The translations under genes and the position numbers were made by a program. Under the pieces are notes generated by a model. That model ran no database searches, was not told the DNA's origin, and saw nothing but the letters and a program-made list of their open reading frames with translations. DNA of 64,000 nucleotides from Bidens hawaiensis (lineage: Eukaryota; Streptophyta; Magnoliopsida; Asterales; Asteraceae), in assembly GCA_021521415.1 (NCBI GenBank), contig JAIQDT010002044.1, positions 248,001 to 312,000 of the forward strand. The letters run 5' to 3'. Shown piece after piece: positions 43,421 to 55,396 of this stretch. Within the stretch, counting starts at the first letter, position 1. Each line of letters opens with the position of its first letter.

Positions 43421-43731
43421 TTAATTTATGTTATAATAAGACCTCCAGTGATAAAGTGTCCTATTACATTACCACATAATAGGACACCAACAACTACATG
43501 TCTTATAAATTACTTTATTAGGATTTACATTTTAAGTGTCATATTAAGTTATATGATAATACGTCCCCAAAGAATCATTCATCCTATTAAATAACTTTTT
43601 AGGACACCGGTTCTGTAACGTATATTGTAAAAGGACCCCAAATGTTCATTTGTCCTATTAAATATATTTTAGGACCCTGTTTTACAAGTGTCCCACATAA
43701 AAGGTCCTAAAAAGCCCTTTCTGTTGTAGTG

Positions 43732-43942
43732 GAGTTTTGTAAATTCTCCATTAGCATTAGTAGTTATGGGACGATATGGACCTTGTTCAATTGGTCTAAC
43801 AAGATTATAATCAATGATTTTAAGGTAGTTTTGACATCTTCACTTGAATTCTTCAAAGTCACTTTCCCAAGTCATTAGCTTTGAAGGTTTTGTCATAGTT
43901 CCGGCCTCGTTTTCAAACATCACGCAACTCCTTATGGCTTCG
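43732..43942 (-). pseudogene. host copia gag N-terminal fragment
   Basis: Minus-strand reading from 43942: AIRSCVMFENEAGTMTKPSK, LMTWESDFEEFK then stop TGA, then RCQNYLKIIDYNLVRPIEQG and ANGEFTK, ending at the CACTA insertion. This is the N-terminal part of a copia gag. The 211 bp are sandwiched between two nested elements (CACTA on the left, copia on the right). Confidence 0.85.
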
Positions 43943-44472
43943 TGTTAGTGCACGGTTTTGCGTCTTGAGTCTTTGTAATTAACGTTAATGTTTTCGTTTA
44001 ATATTTAATGTCATAATTAGTTTTATTATTGTCTAGTTCGCTATATTTATGGTCTAGTTCGCTAGGCGATGTTAGCGAACTAAGACTTAAGCTTATTCCC
44101 TCCTGATTCGTTAGGGGATGTTAACGAATCAGGGGGTGTTTCGTTATTTAAGTGTATGTAACTAAGCGAACTCTAGTTCGTTGGGGGATGTTAACGAACT
44201 AGGTTCGTCTTCTATTTATACGTGAACACTGTTCACGCTTAATAAGAGTTTTGAGAGAGTTAATTATCCAAACCCGGTCAAAACGCTCTCTCGATCTTCA
44301 ACCTAATATTATACAAACAATTGATATATACTGATAATACATAAACATATACAACACTTAATCTAAGGTAATTATGAGCTAGATCTATGTAAACGTATTA
44401 ATCGATTATACACAGATCTGAGATCTGTTATTGTTATTGTTACTGGATTGATATGAATCAGGAGTTCTAACA
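43943..44472 (+). repeat. 5' LTR of the plus-strand copia
   Basis: 530 bp. U3 contains three hairpins (44055-44202); TATTTATA at 44213-44220 is the likely TATA box; ends GTTCTAACA. Purine-rich gacgaggaggtgtc stands before the other copy at 58503. Confidence 0.93.
44055..44202. repeat. three U3 hairpins with a shared GGGGATGT loop
   Basis: TAGTTCGCTA 44055-44064 pairs with 44073-44082 (loop ggcgatgt); TGATTCGTTA 44104-44113 pairs with 44122-44131 (loop ggggatgt); CTAGTTCGTT 44173-44182 pairs with 44193-44202 (loop gggggatgtt). Nearly the same three structures recur in the 3' LTR (58610-58760), with one stem there slightly broken. Confidence 0.85.
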
Positions 44473-44474
44473 AG

Positions 44475-44486
44475 TGGTATCAGAGC
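44475..44486 (+). other. primer binding site, tRNA-Met type
   Basis: TGGTATCAGAGC two bases after the 5' LTR; identical to the primer site of the gypsy chromovirus at 7460. Confidence 0.9.
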
Positions 44487-45559
44487 TTTCGGGGCTCAAT
44501 TACACTTGAATTGGTGTTTAATTAGTTTTGATATTGGTAATTTTATGTTTGGGTTAATTCGAATCAATTTTGTGTTGAATTGATTGAATTATGGACAAAT
44601 TGGATTGAATTTGAGTTGGTTAAGTTATTGGAATGGTTTTGTGAATTGGACTTGAGTTTTGGATTGGTTTTGGAGTGTTTTGATATCGGTTTGGTTTAAG
44701 GCCGAAACAGAGATGATGTGTTGGGATAATTGAGTTAGTTATCGGTGTTAATTGGTTAAGAGGTTTGGTGTATTGGATTTGCGATTGTATTACGAGTTTT
44801 TAGTAGGTTATTCGTGTGATTTGGTTAAGAATCGAGGTTGTATTACAAATTTACGTATTCTGGGTTTCTGGGTTTAGTGTTCATCAAATCCAGATTTCTG
44901 GAAATCTTCTTTGAAGAATTGAAGATTTGAAGATGAATATGATTCGCTATCATCTTCATGGTGATTCGTTTTATTATTCACTTTGATTCGTTATCTAAAT
45001 TGGTTGATTCGTCATAACTTTCAAGTGATTCGCTAGCCAGTTCGTATCATTTGTTAGTTCGTGTCATCTGATTCGTTACTTGGATTAACTGATTCGTGCG
45101 ACCCGCGTCCACTTTGGGATTTGTGTCATAACAACCTTTACCACGTGGCATAAGGTGTCAGAGTTCGTTATAAACGGTTGTAACAACCTGATTCGCTATA
45201 GTTTGATTCGTTATCAACTATAGCCAATTCGTTATCTTATTTCGCTAAGAGTTCCTTAGTGATTCGTTACTGATTATCCTCTAATTCACTAAACTAATCC
45301 TTTGTGATTCGCTTGGTCAATTCGTTAAGTTGACTATGCATTGACTTTTTGATTCGTTAACCAATACTCTAATTCGTCATCTAATTCGTCATCTGTTTCG
45401 CCATCTGATCAATCTTAACTTTGTTAAGGGTTGATTCGTTAGATACTGTTCACAGTTCGCTACAACTGTTTGCAATTCGTTACATTTACCATTCGTTAAT
45501 CTTATTCACTTGTTAATTCGTCACACTTACATCCTTGAAATTTTTGAAACTTGTCAAAA
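44487..45559 (+). repeat. copia leader packed with TTCG(C/T)TA words
   Basis: Non-coding leader between primer site and gag. From about 44940 to 45540 more than twenty copies of gattcgtta, aattcgtca, gattcgcta and agttcgcta occur, mostly in the same orientation at irregular spacing of 15-35 bp. 44487-44900 is instead GT-rich (ttggatt, gttttgg words). Confidence 0.85.
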
Positions 45560-48500
45560 ATGGCTGGTATGTATGCATTAGCTTCTCAAAATATGTTGAT
45601 GCAACAAATGTTGCAACTTGATACCGAGATAGGTTAACATTCGAAATGTCCAAGATTGATGAAGTTCAGTGACTTTGCCAAATAGGAACCTCGGTTTCGT
45701 GCTCATTTAGGATCAGTTCATCCTGATTGTTCATACTGCTTAGATGAAGTCTATACTGTACCTATGATGGGAGATGAGACTATTGGTTTTACATCAAAAG
45801 CTATCTCACGGTATTCTGTTGAAGAAAAGAAAGTATTAGAGATAGAAACAAAAGCTTATTCTACTCTAACTATGGCTTTGCCTGAGAATATTTTTCACCA
45901 AGTGGGTAGTATAAAAATATGTGCTTCTTTGTTTCAACATATTCAAATGAGAAATATGGGTAACACGGCTGAAAGCAAAAAGGTGATGCTTAAGTTTCAA
46001 TTCAGAAACTTTAATTTACTAAAGGGTGAGACGATTGAAGAAATGACAACGAGATTCAATCACTTATCGCTGAGATGGACAAGATGAAATTAGATGTCTC
46101 TGAGAGGGATAAAATTGACACTATTAAGAGTGTACTCCCAGGTTCTTATTCTACATTTTTAATGGTTCTCAAGGAAAACAATTATTTTTTGAATGAAGAT
46201 TTGACTGCAATTGAATTCTTACAGAAGATTGAAGCCAGAGAATATGATCTTAAGTAATAGAAATCTTCAAAAGAAAGTCAAGATCCTTCTTTCTATGGTG
46301 GTAGTATGCCTCTTAGTTCAACCATCTCTCCATTGACTGCTTTTCTTACTCAAGCGGCAAGTGAGAATACAACTACTCTGTATAGTGATCCACGAGCCTG
46401 TTTTTATATAGCTGGAAGTACTGGATCTTCTGGTATTTCTAGATCAACTGGAACTTCGGGAAGTTCATCCAATACAACTCACTATTCAGCACCTTCAAAT
46501 GTCAACATGAAAGAAGCTGAACAAAACTTTGCTTTTCTATCTGCTTTCATGACTTCGTATGAAAATCTGGTTAGTAGCAAAATTGCCACTAGTGATTTAA
46601 CTGATGAAGACTATGATCAGATCGACCCAGATGACTTGGAAATCATGGATTTAAAATGGAACATGGCGATGATTGTTAGAAAGGTGGAAAGATTCATGCA
46701 AAAAAACGGAAAAGATCTTCCCGCTCTAAAAAAAAGTTGGGGTTTGATAAGTTGAAAGTGAAATGTTGCAATTGTCAAGAATTCGGTAATTTTGCAAAAG
46801 AGTGTGACAAACCGAAAAATGAGTATACTGGTCCTCGTGGTCAAATTTCAAACTCTTCAACACCACGAGATAATGATGCTGAAAAGAAACCATCAAGTTC
46901 CGGGTCACAAGCAATGTTAGCTAATGGAGATGATTGGTCACAACGACTACTGTGTAATGATACCCAAGCAAATCTGGCAATGATTGGGCTTACTGAAAAT
47001 GTTCAAAAGGATAGTGGAAGTGAGCTGTCTTCTGATAATGATTCTGGATCTGAGTCTGATGAGTCAAGTAAAGATCTTCCAATCAATTTTGCTTGTATGG
47101 CAAAAATCAGTGATTCTTCCACATCTGCTTGTACAGCCAAACAAAATGAGGTTAGTAAATCTACTTCTAAGGTGTCATGTGTTGATTGTGATTATAATAA
47201 ATCTAAAATTGATTCATTAAAACTCCAAAATGATAATTTGCTAAAAGAGATTGTGTCCTTAAAAGACACTTATAGGCAATCCTTAACATCTCAAATAAAT
47301 TCAAGGGAGAAAATTGAGGCTTTGACTATAAGTAATCATGATCTTAAAGCTGAGTTATCTATGAAAATGACAATTAATGATCAAAAGTTTCAAGAAATTT
47401 TGAAACATCGTTCAAAGATAACCGAGCTTGAAAATGAGGTTCTTGAGTTGAAGAACAAATTGGGTAAATTTCGAAATTCATCTTTTCTGTTAAATAAAAT
47501 TATTGAAGTTTCTAGAAAACAAAAGGATTCAAAGAAAGGTATAGGTTTTGTTGAAATTCCACCACCATTTCACAATGATTATAAAATTAATCATTTTGCT
47601 CCAACTGAAGAAGATGTTATTCTTAAAGAGCCTGTGATTTCAGAAAATTCTAAACCAAGTCTGAAACTGTTAAAACCCAGTCTGTTTCTCATAAACCTCA
47701 TGTTCAAAGTAACAAAGTTTTTGTTGAAAATGTTGATAAATTTATCATTGAGGATGTGTTTGAACCTGAAATTATACACAAGAACAAGAACATTCCAAGT
47801 TCTAATCACGTACTGTGTGAACCTCATGAACTTGAGGAGGTTGTGTATGGTTCGCACACAACTAAAATGAAACAAGATTTGTTTGTCAAACCAGTGAAGG
47901 TTAAGAGACCAGAAAAACCCAAAATTTCTGATGAGGATTTGTTGCGTTTTATAAATCCTAATGCATTTAAGCCTTCATCTGCTCGTGTTTTTAAGTTAAA
48001 GGGGATGGATACGATGTTCACTGAAAAAACATTCCTCTTAGTATCATTAAACCTGAACTGATTGAGAGTGTGTTTTACAATGAAACTACCAAGGTTCGTG
48101 AAATTTAACGTCAATATGCTCATGCAAAAACATCAGTTTCATCAGATCCGATGACAAGAGCAAAGCAAGTTTTAAAACAAGCTAAACAAGTTAAATTTGT
48201 AAAATCTACCGGAATTGACACGTTGAAAAGTTTTTCGAACTGTTCTAATTTAGATTTTTACTTGAAAAAGAAATCTGAGTTATCTAATGATTTTGCTAAA
48301 AGCATGACTAAAAATGTGAGTCATCAGTCATCATCTGTGTCACATGTTCCAACAAATTCTCAACATAATCATGTTGATATGCGAAGTTGTTTTCTTTGCG
48401 GTCAACAAGGTCATGTAGTAAGAAATTGTGGCCAGAAGAATTATCAGACTCTTCATCCTTTTACAAGGACCATTCCAAACCGATTCCAGTGGTAAAGGAG

Positions 48501-48806
48501 ATTCTGAAACGACCAGTGTCGTGTGATTATGATACTCATATTATGTTTTCGAATATACATCCTTGAAAAGTTGTTCATGTGAATGAAACTCATGGTTCAG
48601 TTAAACCTAAGTTTATTCCTACTGAACCACTATGCAAAAATGTTAATTCAAATGTGGTTCAAGCTGCGTATCTAAGACGAAAGTCGAAGAAACCTGTAAC
48701 TTATTCTCAAGTTGCTGAACAACAATTGAATGCAACTAAGGTTACCTTTTCTCAAGAAAACCAAAAGGTGCCCAAGACTGAGGCTTTAGCTGCCTTTTTA
48801 AACTAA
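45560..48806 (+). pseudogene. copia gag, broken
   Basis: Starts at ATG 45560 (MAGMYALASQNMLMQQML) and quickly meets stops (near 45636 and 45686). Recognisable pieces: copia gag core GDETIGFTSKAISRYSVEEK ... LFQHIQMRNMGNTAESKKVM (45764-46087), SERDKIDTIKSVLPGSYSTF (to 46257, next frame), a Ser/Thr-rich stretch (46306-46755), a zinc knuckle CCNCQEFGNFAKEC (46763-46804), a coiled coil (~47170-47500) and a second knuckle CFLCGQQGHVVRNC (48388-48429). At least five frame changes or stops. Two knuckles and the long coiled coil are typical of SIRE-type gag. Confidence 0.85.
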
Positions 48807-48839
48807 TCATTTTCTTTTGTGTGTAGGGTTCATCCAAGA

Positions 48840-51800
48840 CCATTTCTGGTGAAAACTGGATCATGGATAGTGGATGTTCTCGTCATATTACTGGAAATCT
48901 CAATCTCTTATCAAACGTGAGAAATATTCAAGGGGGTTATGTGGCGTTTGCTGGAAATTCTGGGGGTATGATTACATAAGAAGGTGATGTTTCGAATGGG
49001 AAGATTACATTTGAGAAAGTTAACTATTGTGATAAAGTGGACCATAACTTATTGAGTGTGTCATTAATCTGTGATAAGCAATACACTACAGTATTTACAG
49101 ATAAAGAGTGTCTTATTCTGAAACCGGGTTATGTGGTTCCTGAGGACTTGGTTGTCATGCGATCACCACGATCAAATAATATTTATGTCTTGAATATGAA
49201 TTCTAAGGTATCCACATCGATCGAAACGTGTTTTGTCTCGAAAGCAACCGAGAAAGACTCAGTACTTTGGCATCGAAGAATGGGTCACATACATGTTCGA
49301 AAGATGAATTATTTAATGGCAAACGATTTAGTAGAGGGGGTGTCGTTGAAAAATTTTAAGTTATCTGATCACTGTGTTGCTTGCAAAAAGGGCAAACAGA
49401 AGAAGAAATCACACCCATCTAAATTGTTGAATTCCATTGATACTCCACTTGAACGACTTCATATGGATTTGTTCAGTCCAGTGAATCGTGCGCGTATTTC
49501 TTGAGACTGGTATTTGCCTAGTTGTGACTGATGATTATTCGAGATAGTCATGGGTCTTATTTATGAGTTCTAAAGATCAAACGCCTGTTTTGGTACAAAA
49601 CCTTATCACTAAAATCGAATCACTATACAAGCAAAGGTGAGGAGAATTAGGAGTGATAATGGAACTGAATTAAAAAACACTATATTGGATTTTTTTTGAA
49701 TTCAAAAGGGAATTCACCGTGAATATAGTGCACCATATGTACCTCAACAAAATGGCGTTGCTGAAAGAAAGAATAGAACCTTGATTGAAGCTGCAAGAAC
49801 TATGCTTGCTGATTCTAAGCTTCTTGTCCAGTTTTGGAATGAGGCGGTGAGTACGGCCTGTTATACACTCATTCGTGTTCTAACTGTTAAACGACTCAAG
49901 AAGACCAGTTATGAATTATTGAATAATCGTAAGCCTAACTTAAAGTACCTAGAACATTTTGGGTGTCCCTGTACTATGCTGAAAAAGGATGTGGGTAAAT
50001 TTGAAGAAAAAGCCATTGAAGGGTATTTCTTGGGGTATGCGTCACCTAAGAAACGGGTTTTTAATTTTATATCTGGTTGTGTTGAAGAATGGTACCATGT
50101 TGATTGTCAAAAGTACACTACTCCTCCACAAGGGAAAGGTCCCGACTGGATGTTTGACTATGATGGCTTATTTAATTCATTCACTCCATCAACCGATCAT
50201 CCAGATGAAGATTTAGTTCGTGCTTATTTTGAAGAACATTTGGAAATTCCAAGGCTCGCAAATTCAAATGATGTTGAAGCTCCAATTGCTGCTCCAATTG
50301 ACGAACCTGATAATGAATCTCCTGTTCATGATGATAATGCATCTACTTCATCTGATGATAATACTGTTGTGGATCAAGTTATTGCACTTGACAGTGATGT
50401 TTCATCTCTTAAATTGGGTGAACATTACACTAATTTATTTGAAAATGTTGTTGTTTCTGAAAATCCTACTCTCAGGATTCATAATTACCATCCACAAGAA
50501 AACATTATTGGAGACCTTGATGTAGGGGTTCAGACACGACATCAAGTTGCCTCTTCAAGTGACAATAATGCTCTATGTGCTCATGCTGACTTACACGCAT
50601 CTGAAATTGCAACTTTTGCTAAATTTACTTGTTTTCTATCTCAAGTTGAGCCTACAACTTCTCGTGTAGCTCTGCAAGATCCTTCTTGGGTAGAAGCTAT
50701 GCAAGAAGAATTACAACAATTTGCACGTTTAGGTGTTTGGGATCTTATTGACAAACCTGCTAGAGTCAAGAAGGCAATTCCGACTAAGTGGGTATATAAG
50801 TGTAAGAAAGATGATCGTGGAGTAATTGTGAGAAACAAAGCACGTCTAGTGGTGCAAGGTTTTCATCAGCAAGAGGCTATTGATTATACTGAGGTGTATG
50901 CTCCAGTTGCAAGATTAGAGTCGATTCGAATCTTCCTGGCATATGCTGCTTACAAGAATATCAAAGTGTATCAAATGGATGTTAAGAGTGCTTTTCTCAA
51001 TGGTGAACTTCACGAGGAAGTGTTTGTTTTACAGCCTCCAGGCTTTGAAGATCCTGATTATCCTGACCATGTTTACCGATTAAACAAGGCATTATATGGT
51101 CTACATCAAGCCCCGAGAGCTTGGTATGGCACGCTCGCCGGCCATCTGACGGATAACGGCTTCAAACGTGGAACTGTTGACTGCACTTTATTTTATAAAA
51201 ATATTGGTGATGATCTTCTGCTCGTTCAGATCTATGTTGATGACATAATCTTTGGGTCTACAAACGATACATTGTGTAAGGAGTTCGAGAAATCTATGCA
51301 AACCAAGTTCGAGATGAGTTCGAGGGGAGAGATTAATTTCTTTTTAGGGTTGCAGGTTCATCAGTCTGCGAAGGGAATCTTCATTCATCATATGTGAACG
51401 ATGTCTTGGGCCAATTCAAGATTACTGCCGGAAAAAACCCTTCTACTCCTCTTCCCCTGGGTCACAATTTATCACTGGATGAATTGGAGGATACCATTGA
51501 TCCGACCCTTTATCGTGCCATGATTGGTTCTTTAATGTATTTAACTGCTTCTAGACCCGATATAATGTTTGCTGTTTGTTTATGTGCTAGGTACCAAGCT
51601 AGTCCCCGAGTGACTCACCTGGCAGCGGTCAAGCGTATTCTATAATATCTACGGGGAAATCCTGACATCGGGTTATGGTACCCCAAAGATGATACTTTCG
51701 ATCTTACCGCTTACTCAGACTCAGATTATGGAGGATGCAAGATCAATTTTAAGTCTACTACAGCGGGATGTCAATTCTTAGGAGGTCGGCTTGTTTCCTG

Positions 51801-52188
51801 GCAGTGTAGGAAGCTGACAACGGTCTCCACTTCAACCGCCGAAGCTGAGTATGTTGCAGCCTCGAGTTGCTGTTCCCAGGTTTTGTGGATACAACAACAT
51901 CTTCGCGACTACGGTTTGAAGTTTCTTACTACTCCCATCTTGATTGATAACTCTGTTGCTATTAGTATCACCAAGAATCCCGTACAACATTCTAAAACAA
52001 AACATATCGAAATTCGATATCATTTTATACGGGATTGTTATGAAAAGAAATTAATTGATCTTGAGAAAGTGCACACTGATTTTCAAAAAGCCGATCTATT
52101 TACCAAAGCGTTTGATAAAACACGTTTTAACTTTTTGCTTGGTTTAAATGGATTGAAGACCCTTGCTGAGATCCTAAAATTAGGATAA
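48840..52188 (+). pseudogene. copia pol, broken (protease, integrase, RT, RNase H)
   Basis: Protease active site MDSGCSRHITG at about 48873; pre-integrase LWHRRMGHIHVRKMNYL and HCVACKKGKQKKKSH zinc-binding motif (49037-49504); integrase core broken at 49504-49780, then [20 protein letters not shown]. From 49781 a 538-codon open stretch holds the integrase C-terminus, an Asp/Ser-rich linker and RT ([35 protein letters not shown] at 51233). A small deletion near 51390 ([11 protein letters not shown]) shifts the frame; a TAA follows ...AAVKRIL at 51645; RNase H (YSDSDYGGCK, STAEAEYVAA, NPVQHSKTKHIEIRYHF) ends at 52188. Not functional. Confidence 0.9.
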
Positions 52189-52189
52189 T

Positions 52190-55100
52190 TATCTTTACTT
52201 GTTTTATTGTTCTAGTTTAATTTTCTTCTGTTTTTAGGTTTCAGGGGGTGAATTCTAGAAAATACAAAAATATTATGTTTTTTGTTTGTATAGATAAAAC
52301 CCAAAAACATTAGAAAACATAGAAAAATCAAAAATATTGTGTTCTTTCTTGTTTTTCTCTCTTGTTTTATTCTAATATTCGAAAACCCAAAAACATGTTA
52401 AAATTAGAAAACACCAAAAAGATTGTGATTTCTGTTTGTACAGAAAAATTCTGAAAAAGTCAAAAAGAATGTGAATTTTTCTTGTTTTGTAAAGAAAAAT
52501 CCGAAAAGACAAAAATATTGTGCTTTAGTTTGTAAAGAAAAAAACCAAAAATATTTTTGCTTATGCTCGCTAAAAATTATGTCATTTGCTTCTCTTTTAA
52601 AGGACATATACTTGTATATGTTTGGTCCTGATAATTTCTTGTAAATCTTCGGGTTAGCCATTTACCTGACAAATGGATAGTACTTGGGGCATTTGTTAAG
52701 CTTTCTACTTTAATTTTAGCAGAAAATTTAGTCAGTTATTTAAGTGTGTGAATTGTGCTTTCATGTTTTGGTCATATTCTCTACTTGTAGATGGATAGGA
52801 TAGCCATTAATTTATAAACTTAAATTAACTGGGGCAATTAAAATTATTTTGTTTTATGCTTCTCAAAATTTTGAGTTTTTGAAGCAAAAAGAGAAAATGA
52901 TAGTACATTGATTATTTGACCCCAAATCCAGAAAGAAATAAACTTAAAAGACTAAGTGCTTAACCATTGGTGCATTGATAGGTCTTAAACAAGCTGATAG
53001 AGTAAAGTAAGTGATATAAACTTAAAGAAAAGTCAAATTGAAAGAGGTGTTAGTCTCTAGCAAAAGTCTCGGTGAAGATGGCAGAAATGTAATAACCGGT
53101 CATACTCAAGCCTAATAGTTGTTGTTCATCCAAAAATATAATAAAGCAAATAACAAGCGTTAGGATTCTGGATACTGTGAGACTTTATGTGGCTTAATCA
53201 TCTGGGTATTCATAAGCATGAATATTTCACTCGCTTTCTAGAGCAAACCCAAAGTCATTAAACTTAATCACTACTGTACTCCGTACAATCTAAATTACTG
53301 ACTTGATCAAAATCCGCTGTTAGTCATAAAATTGTTCCTCCCTTGCGTGCGTCTCAATACCAATAAGAAACGGACCCCGGGGGATACAATGTATGTAAGC
53401 CGACAGATGGACTCGTGCATACTCACTCACGGTAAAGGAAACTTGATGCATTACTCAAAATTTCACAATTGGTATCAAAATTTTTGATCAACACTATAAT
53501 GGTTTAAGTCAAATTGGGGTGATTTGGCAAAAATCAAATTAAGCTTGAACCGAGATTAGGGGCTGATAGTTTCTGATATTCTGTGCGCTAATTGAACCAT
53601 AAATCATATCACATAAATGCTCGAAGGTTTGTTATAAGACTTAAGTGGACAACAATATCAATGACCGACTTAACGCCAGTTGTAATATCGCTGAAATATA
53701 AAACTGTGATGGAAGGGCATTTTGGTCAATATGATTCTCTGCTCAAACTCAACAAAAACACAAAAATATGTACTGTTTTTGATAAATCATAGAAAAACAC
53801 AAAAAGATTGTCCAATTTTTATGTTCGGGTGCTTCTTTGTAAATACATTCTTTAATTTTTTTTTTAGTTTTTACAAAATACCAAAAATATTTTATTCTTT
53901 TAATTTACATATTATTTAATAATTTTAAGTTATGTTTCGTAAAAGTGAAACGTATTTTAAGGTATTCAATTATCGAGATAAAAAGGTTCTCAGTAATGCT
54001 TTTAAGTTAAAATTTGATTTATTCACTATTTAATTCATTTAATTATTTAATTTAAAATTAAATAAAGTTTTAATTCGTTAAAAATCTACCTCGTTAATTA
54101 TGGATAACGAACTAGGTGATTCTTTAGCGAACTGGTTCCTAGTTCGCTTACCTAATTCGTTTCTGCACTCTGTAACGAATCATCCCTTCTTTGTTATACA
54201 TATTTAACGAATCAAGACACTAGTCATGTCTTGTTCGCTACTCTAAGGTAACGAACTGTAATAGCTAATTATCTAATTCGTTATTTATAATTCAAACGAA
54301 TTGCGTAATTCGTACACCGTGTACCTCGGGTAGCGTGCTAGGCTATATAGGCCAGAAAAAGACGAACAGTCCTTCACTGTTCATCTTTCTTCACTCTAAA
54401 GACACATGTTTCAAATTTTTCTCTGAAAATCGACTTCCAAATTTCGATATTTCAAGGATATCTTTGTGTTTCTCAGGTATAGATGGTCACGGCGATGTGT
54501 TTTTCGTCAAAAATGATTGTGCTTTGATAGACGAGTTATGTACTTTTGTGGTCTAAGGGTTTTCCGAGTTCTTAAACCCTGTTTTGTTTATGCACCATTG
54601 TGATAATATAGATTATCTATGTTTCAATGTAATCGGAATGCGATTCCGATACCCTTGGTGGACTTTAATCGACGTTTGATTATAGTTTGCTGGGTTGAAT
54701 ATGTTTTCATGGTTTATGTGTTTCTGTTTGCTCCGGTTAACCTCAGTATCTCTAGGTTTTGAGTCTCAATCTCATCACCATGAGCTTAATAGTGTGTTTC
54801 CGAGTTCAAAATGCTCATTGTCTTGATTATTCAACGATAGTCATGGACTAATTGATTCTGGGTTCATATTGTTGACTATCTGTGTTCTTACTAATTTTGA
54901 CCTTGACCATGAAAGTCAAAGATCAAGTCAAAATTTTATTGACCATTCGTTATCCTTAGAGAATTGGAACTGCTTCATGTCCAATTCGTTAAGGAAATAC
55001 ACGAACTAGCTCAACGAATAATTTAGTTCACGAATCAGATATGGATTCGTTAAAAATATAACGAACTAGATCCTTAGTTCGTCATTTTGAGTAGTAATTC

Positions 55101-55396
55101 GCTAAGTCTACTTCGTTAGCTAATTTACATGATAGCGAATCGCTCGATTCGTTACTAAATAGTAACGAATCAGTGTGATATTTAACAAATGACATTCAAT
55201 TTTAATTATTTAATTAAATTTAAAATTCACTTTTAAATTAATTAGCGTATTTAAATCGTCTAAACGCGTAAATAAATTAAATACACATATCTTGTGACAA
55301 TGAATACACCATTTATACATAACTAGACATATTTTGATGTTTAATACGTATTACGTCCTCTCATTCCAAATATCTGTTTCTATTTATTCAGTATAA
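52190..55396 (+). other. long copia 3' spacer with A/T repeats and TTCGTTA words
   Basis: 52245-52570 consists of degenerate ~60-70-bp units of the type aaaatccgaaaagacaaaaa + tattgtg..tttgtttgta; similar bits return at 53755-53910. 53990-54330 and 54940-55190 are again dense in ttcgtta/ttcgcta and taacgaat/tagcgaac. A 73-codon frame at 54335 is unconvincing. Otherwise no coding support. Confidence 0.6.

Larger units (their letters stand above)
24703..43731 (-). mobile_element. CACTA DNA transposon carrying a nested gypsy element; TSD GAG
   Basis: The right end reads ...GCCCTTTCTGTTGTAGTG (to 43731), i.e. CACTACAACAGAAAGGGC on the other strand; the left end at 24703 is AACTACAACAAAAATGGC followed by TTTTTAG, matching apart from the first base and two internal changes. 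The 3-bp duplication GAG stands at 24700-24702 and 43732-43734, the TSD size expected for CACTA elements. Both ends carry subterminal tandem repeats. Subtracting the nested gypsy (27902-40031 plus 5 bp) leaves about 6.9 kb. A transposon-type exon is at 25776-26027 (minus). The first base change in the left CACTA could impair mobility. Confidence 0.9.
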
